From the NCBI GenBank assembly GCA_008360975.2, contig CM039182.1, forward strand, positions 25,330,324 to 25,394,323: 64,000 bases of DNA, given 5' to 3'. The notes under the pieces are model-generated. The model was not told where the DNA came from. It ran no database searches and was given only the letters and a program-made list of their open reading frames with translations. Shown here one piece after another: positions 11,769 through 20,778 of the stretch. Both the position numbers and the translations under genes were made by a program. This stretch comes from Lichenostomus cassidix. Lineage: Eukaryota > Chordata > Aves > Passeriformes > Meliphagidae. The number at the start of each line of letters is the position of its first letter. The stretch's first letter is position 1.

Positions 11769-12980
11769 AATCATAGAATATCCTGAGTTGTAAGGGACCC
11801 GCAAGGATCATTTAGTCCAACTCCTAGCCCTGCATAGACCAGCATAAGAAATCACACCATGTATCTGAGGGAGTTTTCCAAATGCTTCTTGATCTCTTAC
11901 AGGTTTGGTGTGTGACCCCTTTCCTGGGGAGCCTATTCCAGTGCCTGTTCCTGGCTGCCAGGACAGTCAACTCATGTTCACCTTACCATCAACCAGGACC
12001 CTGAGACCCCAAACCCCTAGACCCTTTTCCAGCCTCTCGTTCCCCAGTCTGCCTGTATATCCAAGGTTGTCCTTTCCCAGGTGCTGAATCTTGGATTTGC
12101 CCTGTTAAACTTTATACAATTGGTGATTGCCCAGCCCTCTAATTTGTCAAGATCTCTCTGCAGAATCTCTCTGTCTTTGATGGAGTCAACAGCTCCTCCC
12201 AGTTTTGTATCATCAGCAAATTTACTTAGTATATCTTATAGACCTGTGGCCCAGTCAGTCATGAAGACATTGAAGAGCACAGGGCTGAGGATGGAGCTCA
12301 GTGGAACGCCACTGGTGAGAGGTCAACAGTCTGATGTCACGCCATTCCCTGTAACCATTTGTGCCTGACCCCTGAGCCAGTTGTTCATTGCATGATGTGT
12401 TTATCCAGCTGTGTGTTGGACATTTTCTCAAGAAGGATGTTGTGAGAAATAGTATAAAAAACTTCACTGAAATCCAAAAAGATTTTATCAACTGGTGTCC
12501 TTTGATCAGCTAGGTGGGTTATTTTAGGAAATTATATAATGTAGATTATTATTAACCTATAATATAGGTTATTATAAGGTTATTATAATATAGGGAAATT
12601 AACTTTGACAAGCAGGGTTTTTCCCTCATGAAGCCATGCTGGCTCTGACCGATGACAACTGTATTGTCCTTCATGAGTTCTTCACTACTTCCCAGAATAA
12701 TCTTATCCATAATTTTACCAGGCACTGATGCGAGACTGACAGACCTGTAGTTACCAGGATCATCCATCCTGCCCTTCTTGATAATTGGGACTACATTTGC
12801 CAGCTGCCAGACAACTGAAACCTCTCCAGATTCCCAAGACTGTTGAAAAATCATTGAGTGAGGTCTCACAATGGCATCATCCCTTTGAGTACCCTGGGAT
12901 GAACCCCACCAGACCCTATAGACTTAAGGTTGGAGAAAAAAATCCCACGCTAGTTCAGGGTTGGCTGGGATTCACTGACT
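11769..12980 (-). mobile_element. CR1 LINE fragment, 3' portion with broken reverse-transcriptase frame
   Basis: The left edge reads TCATAGAAT, the reverse complement of the avian CR1 3' tail, so the element lies on the minus strand with its 3' end at left. Minus-strand frames at 12552-12869 and 12255-12491 carry CR1-like reverse-transcriptase stretches, for example VSLASVPGKIMDKIIL and SQHGF. They are in different frames, contain changes and are separated by an AT-rich insert (about 12525-12600), so the copy is dead. The right boundary is approximate. Confidence 0.85.
12525..12600. repeat. AT-rich insert within the CR1 fragment
   Basis: A stretch of nearly pure A and T interrupts the reverse-transcriptase region. 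It contains the near-perfect palindrome AACCTATA-A-TATAGGTT at 12554-12570 and repeated TTATTATAA-like words. It looks like local expansion rather than a known element. Confidence 0.5.
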
Positions 12981-13112
12981 AGGAGCTTGTAAGTAAGCCA
13001 AGTACATTAAGCTTTTAAGTAAGAAGAGGACATTTCCTGCTGATTTCATTAAAATATTGGTGAAATGGAAAGAATAGGGAGGAAAAGAGTAAGGCATGAC
13101 TGACTAATGAAC

Positions 13113-13274
13113 TGTCGTGGTTTGACCCTGGTCTTCTCCCAGCTCCTCATCTCAACTCATGAGCCTTTTGTGTGTCAATGTTTTTTTCCTCTCCTCTTCC
13201 CAGCTGTGGCAGGGGAGAGCAGAGAGAGCAGATATCATAGGTGCCTGGCATTTGGCCAGGGTCAAACCATGACA
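13113..13274. mobile_element. Short (162 bp) LTR-like element with inverted ends and target duplication
   Basis: The ends are 19-base inverted repeats with one mismatch: TGTCGTGGTTTGACCCTGG at 13113-13131 and its complement at 13256-13274. The element begins TG and ends CA. It is flanked by the direct repeat TGAAC (13108-13112 and 13275-13279), extendable to ATGAAC if one terminal base is shared. Songbird endogenous-retrovirus LTRs have similar TGTCRTGGTTT...ACCATGACA ends, so this is best read as a very short solo LTR or an internally deleted LTR. A non-autonomous DNA transposon is the alternative. Confidence 0.65.
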
Positions 13275-13599
13275 TGAACATAAAGAAGGTATCTGTCTTC
13301 ATTAAAGTCAGTAGAAATATCCTTCACATGGCCTGGGTGCAAGGTCTTGTGTATTGACAGATTAAGCACTTCCTCAAGTATTCATTTTCCATTTCTCCAA
13401 GGGTATATTCCTTTATAAAGAGACATTCAGCTAGAAATCCACCTTTGTGGACACCATTATCTATTCGTGTGTGCTGTGAGCCATGAGTATGACAGCATAT
13501 GTAACTTTAAATTACAGGGTGAGACAACTCATACTAAGGACCTTGAAAAGGTCTTAGCTCTTAGCAAAGATGGAGATAACACTAATCTGTTTGTATTGC

Positions 13600-14202
13600 T
13601 GGTTTTGGCTGGTGAAGAGTCAATTTTCTCTACAGTAGCTGGTATGGGGCTGTTTTGGATATGTGCTGGAAACAGTGCTGATAATTCAGGGATATTTCAG
13701 CTGTTGCTGAGTCGTTCTTACACGGAGTCAAGGCCTTTTCTGCTCCTCATCTTAACCCAGCAGGGAGTGGGCTGGGGATTCACAAGGAGTCAGTAGGGAA
13801 CACAGCCAGCATAGCTGACCCTGTGACCCAAGGGATATCCTAGTCCATATGCTGTCATGATCAGGATATAAAGCTGGAGAAAGCTTGTTGGGGGGACCAC
13901 TGCTCAGGGGCTGGCTGGGTATGTGCTAGCGGGTGGTGAGCAATTGTTTTCATTTGCAGCACTTGTCTTTCTTGGTTTTTATTGCTCTTCGGTTTTTTCC
14001 TTTTCATTATAACATTATTATTTTTACTTTAAAAATTAATTTTTTTAATTGGTTGAAAAAAATATTATTAAGCTGTTGTTCTCTCAACCCACATGTCTTC
14101 TTACTTTTACTCTTCCAATTCCCTTCCTTCCATCCTGCTGGGGATGGGGAATAAGTAAGAGGCTGTGCAGTGCTCAGTTGCTGTTGGGGTTAAGCCATGA
14201 CA
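13600..14202 (+). mobile_element. Solo LTR of an ERVL-type endogenous retrovirus
   Basis: The order of features matches long LTRs common in songbird genomes: GTAGCTGGTATGGGGCTG and GTGCTGGAAACAGTG near the left end, a TATA box in GATATAAAGCTGG (about 13864-13876), a CTCAACCCAC motif followed by CTTTTACTCTTCC near 14085-14120, and the end GGGGTTAAGCCATGACA at 14202. No internal viral genes are present on either side. The left end is uncertain by some tens of bases and I could not find a clear target duplication. The open frame at 13467-13796 overlaps it and is not a gene. Confidence 0.7.
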
Positions 14203-14350
14203 TGTGAGAGCTGTACCTCTGCCATATGATGAGTGTACACAGTACCATTCCTACACAGAATTGTCAGTCTGTTCATGCTCTGTTAACATGAAATGTACTG
14301 AAGGGACATGCTGCTAACAGAAGAAAATCCTACCCACCACCACTGCTCAC

Positions 14351-14496
14351 CCTCTTCACCCAGTTCAAGTGAGGAAGGATCTGCTGGCCCAGCAGCTGCA
14401 GTCTCATCCTGCCTAGAAACCTCGACATCGTCTCCTGTCAGACATGCATCATCTTCAATGAGGCTAATTGTCTTCATGAAGTAAATGTTGCCTTCA
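14351..14496 (-). other. Candidate exon of an unidentified minus-strand transcript
   Basis: A 146-base segment flanked on the minus strand by an acceptor (GTGTGCAG just above 14496) and a donor (GTGAGCAG just below 14351). In one frame it is open for 48 codons and looks coding: it starts EGNIYFMKTISLIEDDACL and is acidic later (SLELGEE). It is neither CR1 nor LTR sequence. I do not recognise the product. It lies on the same strand as COL28A1 and divergent from MIOS, so it could be part of a MIOS-divergent transcript, an alternative upstream exon, or a decayed gene. Confidence 0.35.
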
Positions 14497-16272
14497 CTGC
14501 ACACATAGAAAACAAAGAGTTGCGATGGAATACAGTATTTTACACTAAATATCTGTTAGGGCTATAAATGATAATTACTGTCAGCACCCAGCATCTGTTG
14601 TATTAGAGACATTGGTGATAATTAAGCATTTCATTAGCAACAAATTAATAATGCAGATCACTCATACTGTTTACATATTTATTCTTACCCTTATACATGC
14701 TTAGATCAAGACTGCAAACAGTCTATCGGATCAACAGATGTGGAAAAAAAGCGCTTTTTGCCAGCAGTTGGCAAGGTTTATCTGCACTATGTGCCAAACT
14801 AGAATTGAATGCATGGATTTCCAGATGTGTTCAACGATTTCTCACTTTTTTTGAGGACCTGCAAACATGACTCTCATCTGGCAGAGATCAGAAAATGTTA
14901 ACACTTAGGATTTTTAGACATAACAATTTGACTAGTCAAATATACATGTACCCTGGTAGTTCAGATGCACATGCTGTATTTGGACAGTAATGGGGTCAAG
15001 TTTGGTTGTATTTCTCTGGCTAGAAAATCCACAAATCTGTTAAATGTTGTTTGCAACTGGTCTCTGGGAACAGCCTAAGTTCTTCTTCACTTCTTACCAT
15101 GTTTTGGAAGGAAAGTAAGAATCTTGACAGTTCCACAACAGGATTGTTGATTTACAATTCATAGAGGTTTCTTTTCACTAGTCTTGTCAGTATATATTTT
15201 TATAGCTTTGTATTCACTTAGAAATCAAATCAGATGGAAGTAACGATTCCAGATTTACAACATTGCTTTTAACATTAATACTTCTTGCAAAGCTTTCTAG
15301 TACAGCAGTATTCAGGCTGCCCTGAACCACGTGCTCTTAACCAAATGCTCAGCACATTCAGCTCCCAGGACTACTGAATTTGTCTAAATGCACTCATTAC
15401 ATGAGCATTCTAAAGCTCTAGTCTGTAATACATAGTTTTATCTGAACAACTCATTTTAGGCTGCCAGTGAATTTCAAGTTAAAAAGCCTTTAGTTCCCAC
15501 CTACAAGCTAAGTCATCTCTTCTACTGGAAAGATACTGTATGATCTTTCATTCCTGGTACATGCCCACCCTCCTTGAATACTTTCTGCTATTCTCATTAC
15601 TGAAACTCAAAAATGGTAAAGAAGAAATAAAAAGAGAGGGTCGATAAAGATAAGAGAGAGCTTCTGTATGAAGACAAAGTAAATTTATGCTATTTACATC
15701 CTGCCCTCTGCTGTATCTACATGATAATGCATAATGATAGTAGTGATAGTACTTCATACTGGGTGACTCATTCAAGATTTAATCATCTATACACACCTCG
15801 TAAATGAGGCTACTGTCTGGGCAAAACATTTGTGCCCTTGTAATAGAAGGTGGAAGCTAAAGACTAAGATATTAAAAGGCTAAGATTCAATACTCTGAGG
15901 AGGGAGGATATTTCCTGGAAGAACTAGTTTTAGTCCTCAGCTCCTACCTGATCCTGAGATTCTAAATATTCATTTCACACATTCCTCTATTTTAGATACC
16001 CAGATTGAGAGCACCAGTACATCAAATGGACCTTCGGAGTACTACAAAGATAATGAAAGCTAAAAGTGAATGTATTGGCAATGCAGTATGAACTGCTGAA
16101 GTAAGTACAGTTCTAGGTCATCAGAGAAGTGAAATTACAGTCTTGCTGCATCACCTAGGTAGTACTGACCTGAGGAGTGTTTACCTTAGTACTAAGGTAA
16201 ATTATCACTCACATTTGTAAGAAAACAGAACAAGGATTAAAACAGTAACTGTTTAAAATAGATTCACTTTAC
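14497..16272. other. Intergenic DNA with no recognisable feature
   Basis: AT-rich sequence between the two candidate minus-strand exons. Open frames here (for example 15548-15775) have no coding character. I see no repeat family or RNA gene. Confidence 0.4.
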
Positions 16273-16329
16273 TTCCTGGTGGTCCTGTTCCTGAAATTCC
16301 ACAATTCCCATTTGGATCAGGCTCACTTT
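16273..16329 (-). other. Second candidate exon of the unidentified minus-strand transcript
   Basis: Minus-strand acceptor with a long T-tract (TTTTTTTTAG) ends at 16330 and possible donors GTAAAG (below 16273) or GTGAAT (five bases further) follow. Two frames are open; one gives ESEPDPNGNCGISGTGPPG, the other KVSLIQMGIVEFQEQ. With the first donor the phase does not join the exon at 14351-14496 directly; with the second it does. Support is weaker than for that exon. Confidence 0.22.
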
Positions 16330-17640
16330 CTAAAAAAAAAAAAAAAGATAAACACATACCTCTCATCCCCAGAAAAAGAGAAAATGAAAAAGAACCCAGA
16401 AAACCCAACCCAACCCAAACAAAAAATACAAAAAAACCCCGACCTCAGATAGTTCAGCTGCTGATGTCAGTTAAGCTGTTGATTTCCTAGTACCTAAAAC
16501 ACTCACTCTTAGAATTAAAGTTAGAAGATGTGATTATTGCAAGTATTAGTTACATTTATAAACTAAACTCCCATACTTTCCCATGGAAAAATGTTAGGAA
16601 CACACAAACTAAATTTCACCTTTGTTATAAAAAGAACCAGCAGGCGATTATTTGAAACAGATGTTAAAACGTCACTATGTCCCACTTCAACAGTCACAGA
16701 GGACATGGAATGATGAAAAACGAAAGATCAGCATAAAAATTCAAGCTGCCAATTTTGCCTTTGATATATGATAGACTACTCAATTTGAATTACTTTTAAT
16801 TTTTCCACATGGTTTGGTCTATTTTATTTATTGAAACAACTGCTGAGTTCTTAAAGATAACTGTTATTGAGGAAAAAACCAGATGGTCATGAGAAAAAGT
16901 GCTATTAAAATGCAATGAATATTGGAACAAAATCTAAGATAATGAGTTGCTGTACTGTTATACCACATTTGTGGGTTAAATTAATGAACCCTGTGGAAAT
17001 TTAACACATAAAATGTATTTTCTTGGATAATACAAATTCTCCACTATGCTTAGAGACAAGAAAAAAGACAACAGACATTAACGCAAATGATGTTCAAAGC
17101 CACTCCATACACATTTTTAAACTAAAGACACTAATACATGGAAATTATTGAACAGATGGATGAACAACGGTTTATCATACATTTTCTTTAAAAAGTTTTG
17201 GGAAGTTATAAAAACATTGGAAAGACCAGAAAAAATAGATACTGTAATTCAAAACAGAAAGTAGGAATATATGTAATAAAGAAGGCAAAGTCTATGCATT
17301 TCCTTTCTTCCATGAGAAAAGAAGAGAAGCAGGTGAAGTAAGGAATGAATATCCTGACTCTAACAATGCAAAAAAACCTATTAAAAATGTGATATTTAAA
17401 TATTTCCAGGCCAAAAATCAGTGTATGTATATGAAGGAAGTTATTCGGAGAGAATCTGAAATTGTCCAATTAGTACTTCAGTTTAATTTTTATTCAGGCA
17501 ATTTCAAAGAGCATTAAAAACAAAAGGAAAAAAAGGTGGAAGTTCCCATCGCCATGGCTTGCAGAAAAACAGATTGTGAAATCCTAATCGCACAGGAGTG
17601 AGGAAATACGTATATTTTTTCCAGGTGATTTATATGTAAG
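16330..17640. other. Intergenic DNA with no recognisable feature
   Basis: AT-rich sequence with an A-tract near 16332-16346 that forms the pyrimidine tract of the candidate exon's acceptor on the other strand. No coding frame, repeat family or RNA gene recognised. Confidence 0.35.
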
Positions 17641-17649
17641 AAAACTATT

Positions 17650-17932
17650 ACTGTGTCATCAAACACTGGAAGAAGTTGCCCAGAGATGACACGTAGTCCC
17701 AAAACCCTGTGCTTTGGCTGTTTGAGCAGGTCTCCAGAAACACGGGGTAGGGTTAGACTGCGTATGAGGGAAAAACTCTAGTGTGAGGGTGGTGAGGCAC
17801 TGGAACAGGCTGTCCAGAAAAGCTGCGATGTCTCATCCCGGGAAGTGTTCAAGGCCACGTTGGATGGGGCTCTGAGCAACCTAGTACACTGGGAGCTGTC
17901 CATGGAATTAGATGCTCTTCGTGGTCACAGAA
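17650..17932 (+). mobile_element. CR1 LINE 3' fragment(s), plus strand
   Basis: The segment GTGGTGAGGCACTGGAACAG, followed by CCAGAAAAGCTGCGATG and GTTCAAGGCCACGTTGGATG, is the conserved CR1 3' region in sense orientation. A more decayed copy of the same motif (CACTGGAAGAAGTTGCCCAG) begins near 17668. The 3' end is near 17932 (GGTCACAGAACCACAG). Confidence 0.7.
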
Positions 17933-18010
17933 CCACAGAACGCTTCAGGCTGGAAAGGACCGCAGTGGTGCCCTGGTCCAGCTGCCCTGTTCCAGCATGG
18001 CCACCTTGGA
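17933..18010 (-). mobile_element. CR1 LINE 3' end, minus strand
   Basis: Starts with CACAGAACGCTTCAGGCTGG and continues with GGTCCAGCTGCCCTGTTCC, the reverse complement of a CR1 3' end. It meets the plus-strand copy tail to tail and runs straight into the CpG island. Confidence 0.55.
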
Positions 18011-18043
18011 GCCCACTGCCAGGAGAGCGTCCCGCGGGTTCCC

Positions 18044-18161
18044 GGCTCTCCCGGCTCCCCGCCTCTCCGGGCTCTCCCGGCTCTCCTGGCTCCCCCGGCT
18101 CTCCGGGCTCTCCCGGCTCTCCCGGCTCTCCCGGCTCTCCCGGCTCTCCCGGCTCTCCCGG
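18044..18161. repeat. 9-base minisatellite, GGCTCTCCC units
   Basis: About 13 tandem copies of GGCTCTCCC, with the central copies identical and the outer ones varied (GGCTCCCCG, GGCTCTCCT). Because the period is a multiple of three, frames stay open: the minus strand reads (Gly-Glu-Pro)n and the plus strand (Gly-Ser-Pro)n. There are no splice sites or start context to make this a gene. Confidence 0.9.
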
Positions 18162-18329
18162 CCCGTCGCTCTCCCCGCCCCAGCCCTGCCCGCCCGGCGG
18201 CGTGAGGCGCGCTGAAGCACGCGCAGCCAGCTCGGGCACGCGCCCTTCCCGCGCGCCAATGGCAGAGAGCAGCGCGGGCCGGAGCCGGAAGTGCGCGCGG
18301 CCCCGCCCAGCGGAAGAGCCCCGCGCGGC

Positions 18330-18473
18330 TCTGTGCTTCCGCTTCCCCGGCGCCCCGCGCGCCGGAAGCGCGGCGGCAGCCGGAAGCGGCGTTGCGCTGC
18401 CCGTTCCCTGCCCGTTCCGTGCCCGGGCGGCGCGCCGGCGGGCGGCGGCAGCGCTGGAGCTCCCGCGGGCTGG
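18330..18473 (+). other. MIOS: Probable MIOS non-coding first exon
   Basis: The GC-rich sequence ends in a good donor, CTGG/GTGAGCG, at 18473/18474, downstream of the CCAAT and ETS sites. It would splice to the acceptor TTCTCAACAG ending at 19411. The 5' limit is a guess. A second possible donor GTGAGCG lies near 18495. Confidence 0.5.
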
Positions 18474-19481
18474 GTGAGCGCTGGGGGAGCGCTGGGTGAG
18501 CGCTGCCGCGCCCGGAGCGGACGGAGGGAGGGAGGGTGGGTGGCGGTGTCCCGGCTCCGGTCCGCCTTTGCCGCCGCCTCCGCGCGTCCTGGCGGGAGCG
18601 GGCTGCGGCCGGGGGCCCTGTGCCCCTCGGAGGTGGGCGGGGGGGTGTGACCTGCAGACACGCAGAGGCGGCTCAAGTAGAGCAAATAATGCTGTTTTTT
18701 CGTACCTCGCGGTGTTGCCTGTCCCTTTCCACAGTGATCACAGAGGTGTATAGATCTGTGGGCTCTGTTTGCACGTGGGCACGTGTAGTGGTTCTGGGCA
18801 TGCAGCTACCGAAAGTGCAAATGGAGCTTTGACAGTAATGTACCTACAGGAATGTTGCTGGGCCAGATACGAATGGAGACAGGGTAACACTGGGGCAGGA
18901 GGTGGGATTAGGAGCTGTACCATAAGACGACGATTTGCATTTCTCTTGAAATCTTCCAAGAGAGAGAGCCTTTCTAGGCTGTGGAGCGGGCTTTAGACCA
19001 AACATACAGACTAATTTCTGTCAGTTAATGCTTTTCCATTAGGGAGGGAAATTCTGCTCTCTCTGTTTGAGGGAGTGGCTCTTTCCCAGCGGCACACCCG
19101 TGTATCCTGCCACATCGCATCTCGGGTAATCTCCTCTTGCTTAATACTGGTGTGGAGTTCGTAAACACAGCAAATCCTGCTGTCATCACTTTGTAGGTTG
19201 CTGTGTTGGTTCTGTCTCAGTACAAGCAAAATGAGCAAATCAAAGTCTGCTATGAGGAAAAAGCAGAGAATGCTTAAAGATTTGGCCTGAAATGTGTTAT
19301 GAGTTAAACTCTTAGGCTAAAAGTCGTTTGATTTTGTTTGTTTAATGATGATTTCAGATTGAAAAAGAACTTGGGTTTTGATAATGTTCCTACAAATAAT
19401 TTTCTCAACAGTTTCCATATGCATGGATATCACCTGAATCTTCTTACCAGAGCTTAAATTGTGTGTAAACTTGCCCTAACC

Positions 19482-20778
19482 ATGAGTGGCTCCAAACCTG
19501 ATATCCTGTGGGCCCCACACCACGTTGACAGATTTGTTGTGTGCGATTCAGAACTGAGCCTTTATCACATTGACTCAGCTGTAAGTTCAGAGCTCAAGGC
19601 AGGGTCCTTGCGGTTGTCAGAAGAAACTACAGCTACACTGCTGTCAATAAATTCGGACACACCATACATGAAATGTGTGGCTTGGTATCCCAAGTATGAT
19701 CCGGAATGTCTCCTTGCTGTTGGACAGGCCAATGGCCGAGTGGTACTCACCAGCCTGGGGCAAGACCACAACTCGAAATGTAAAGATCTGATAGGCAAAG
19801 AGTTCGTTCCCAAACACGCCCGGCAATGCAACACCCTCGCATGGAACCCACTGGACAGCAATTGGCTTGCTGCTGGGTTGGATAAACATCGGGCTGACTT
19901 TTCAGTACTCATCTGGGATATCTGCAGCAAATATGCCCCAGAGACTGCAGTTGCTACAGAGAAAGTAAGGCTTTCAGCAGGAGATGTGGAAGCAGGACTG
20001 GTAGTAACAAAACCACTATATGAATTGGGACAGAATGATGCTTGTCTCTCTCTCTGCTGGCTTCCACGGGATCAGAAGCTGCTATTAGCTGGAATGCATC
20101 GAAATCTGGCTATCTTTGATCTGAGGAACACAAGCCAAAAAATATTTGTAAACACCAAGGCTGTCCAAGGAGTGACTGTTGATCCCTATTTCCATGATCG
20201 CGTAGCTTCCTTCTATGAAGGTCAGGTTGCCATATGGGATTTAAGAAAGTTTGAAAAGCCTGTTTTGACCTTGACAGAGCAACCAAAACCCTTAACAAAA
20301 GTGGCATGGTGTCCAACAAGGACAGGACTGTTAGCTACTTTAACAAGGGATAGTAATATCATTAAACTGTATGACATGCAGCATACTCCCACACCTATTG
20401 GAGATGAAACTGAGCCAACAATAATTGAAAGAAGTGTTCAACCGTGTGAAAATTACATTGCTTCATTTGCCTGGCATCCCACAAGTCAAAATCGAATGGT
20501 AGTAGTGACTCCCAACAGGACTATGTCTGACTTCACAGTTTTTGAAAGAATTTCTCTTGCATGGAGCCCAGTGACATCCTTAATGTGGGCTTGTGGACGA
20601 CATTTGTATGAGTGTACAGAAGAAGGAAAGGCTAGTTCCTTGGAAAAAGACATAGCGACCAAAATGCGGCTCAGAGCTCTGTCAAGGTATGGTCTTGATA
20701 CTGAACAAGTTTGGAGAAATCACCTGCTAGCTGGAAATGAAGATCCTCAGCTGAAATCGCTTTGGTACACTCTGCATT
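19482..20778 (+). CDS. MIOS: MIOS coding exon 1 (WD40 region)
   Basis: Encodes residues 1-432 and one base of codon 433, essentially the whole WD40 propeller. A likely acceptor TTCTCAACAG ends at 19411, giving about 70 bases of 5' UTR in this exon. The frame stays open to 20819, but that tail (ILYFTAVFF) is intron read-through: the family sequence demands a jump after CTG-CAT-T to TT-ATG-AAG-CAG at 20985, giving LHFMKQ. Confidence 0.95.

Larger units (their letters stand above)
18030..18660. promoter_or_regulatory. MIOS: CpG island, MIOS promoter
   Basis: About 630 bases of GC-rich, CpG-dense sequence in otherwise AT-rich DNA. It holds a CCAAT box (18256-18260), ETS-type sites CCGGAAGT (18285-18292) and further CCGGAAG copies near 18362 and 18380, and an NRF1-like GCGCGC run. 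This is the usual make-up of a TATA-less housekeeping promoter. CpG islands often fire in both directions, which would fit a divergent transcript through the candidate exons to the left (inference). Confidence 0.8.

Noticed and set aside
12552..12869. A 105-codon frame with reverse-transcriptase-like sequence
   Set aside because: It is a fragment of a dead CR1 element, not a host gene.
13467..13796. A 109-codon plus-strand frame
   Set aside because: It overlaps the start of the solo LTR and crosses its boundary; no family resemblance.
17845..18685. Several overlapping open frames of 70-250 codons on both strands, including collagen-like GEP and GSP repeats
   Set aside because: They all span the 9-base minisatellite and the CpG island. 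The period of nine and the scarcity of AT-rich stops keep frames open by chance; there are no fitting splice sites and they overlap the MIOS promoter.
19461..19481. In-frame GTG upstream of the MIOS ATG
   Set aside because: Non-ATG start in a eukaryotic gene is unneeded; the ATG at 19482 gives the conserved N-terminus.
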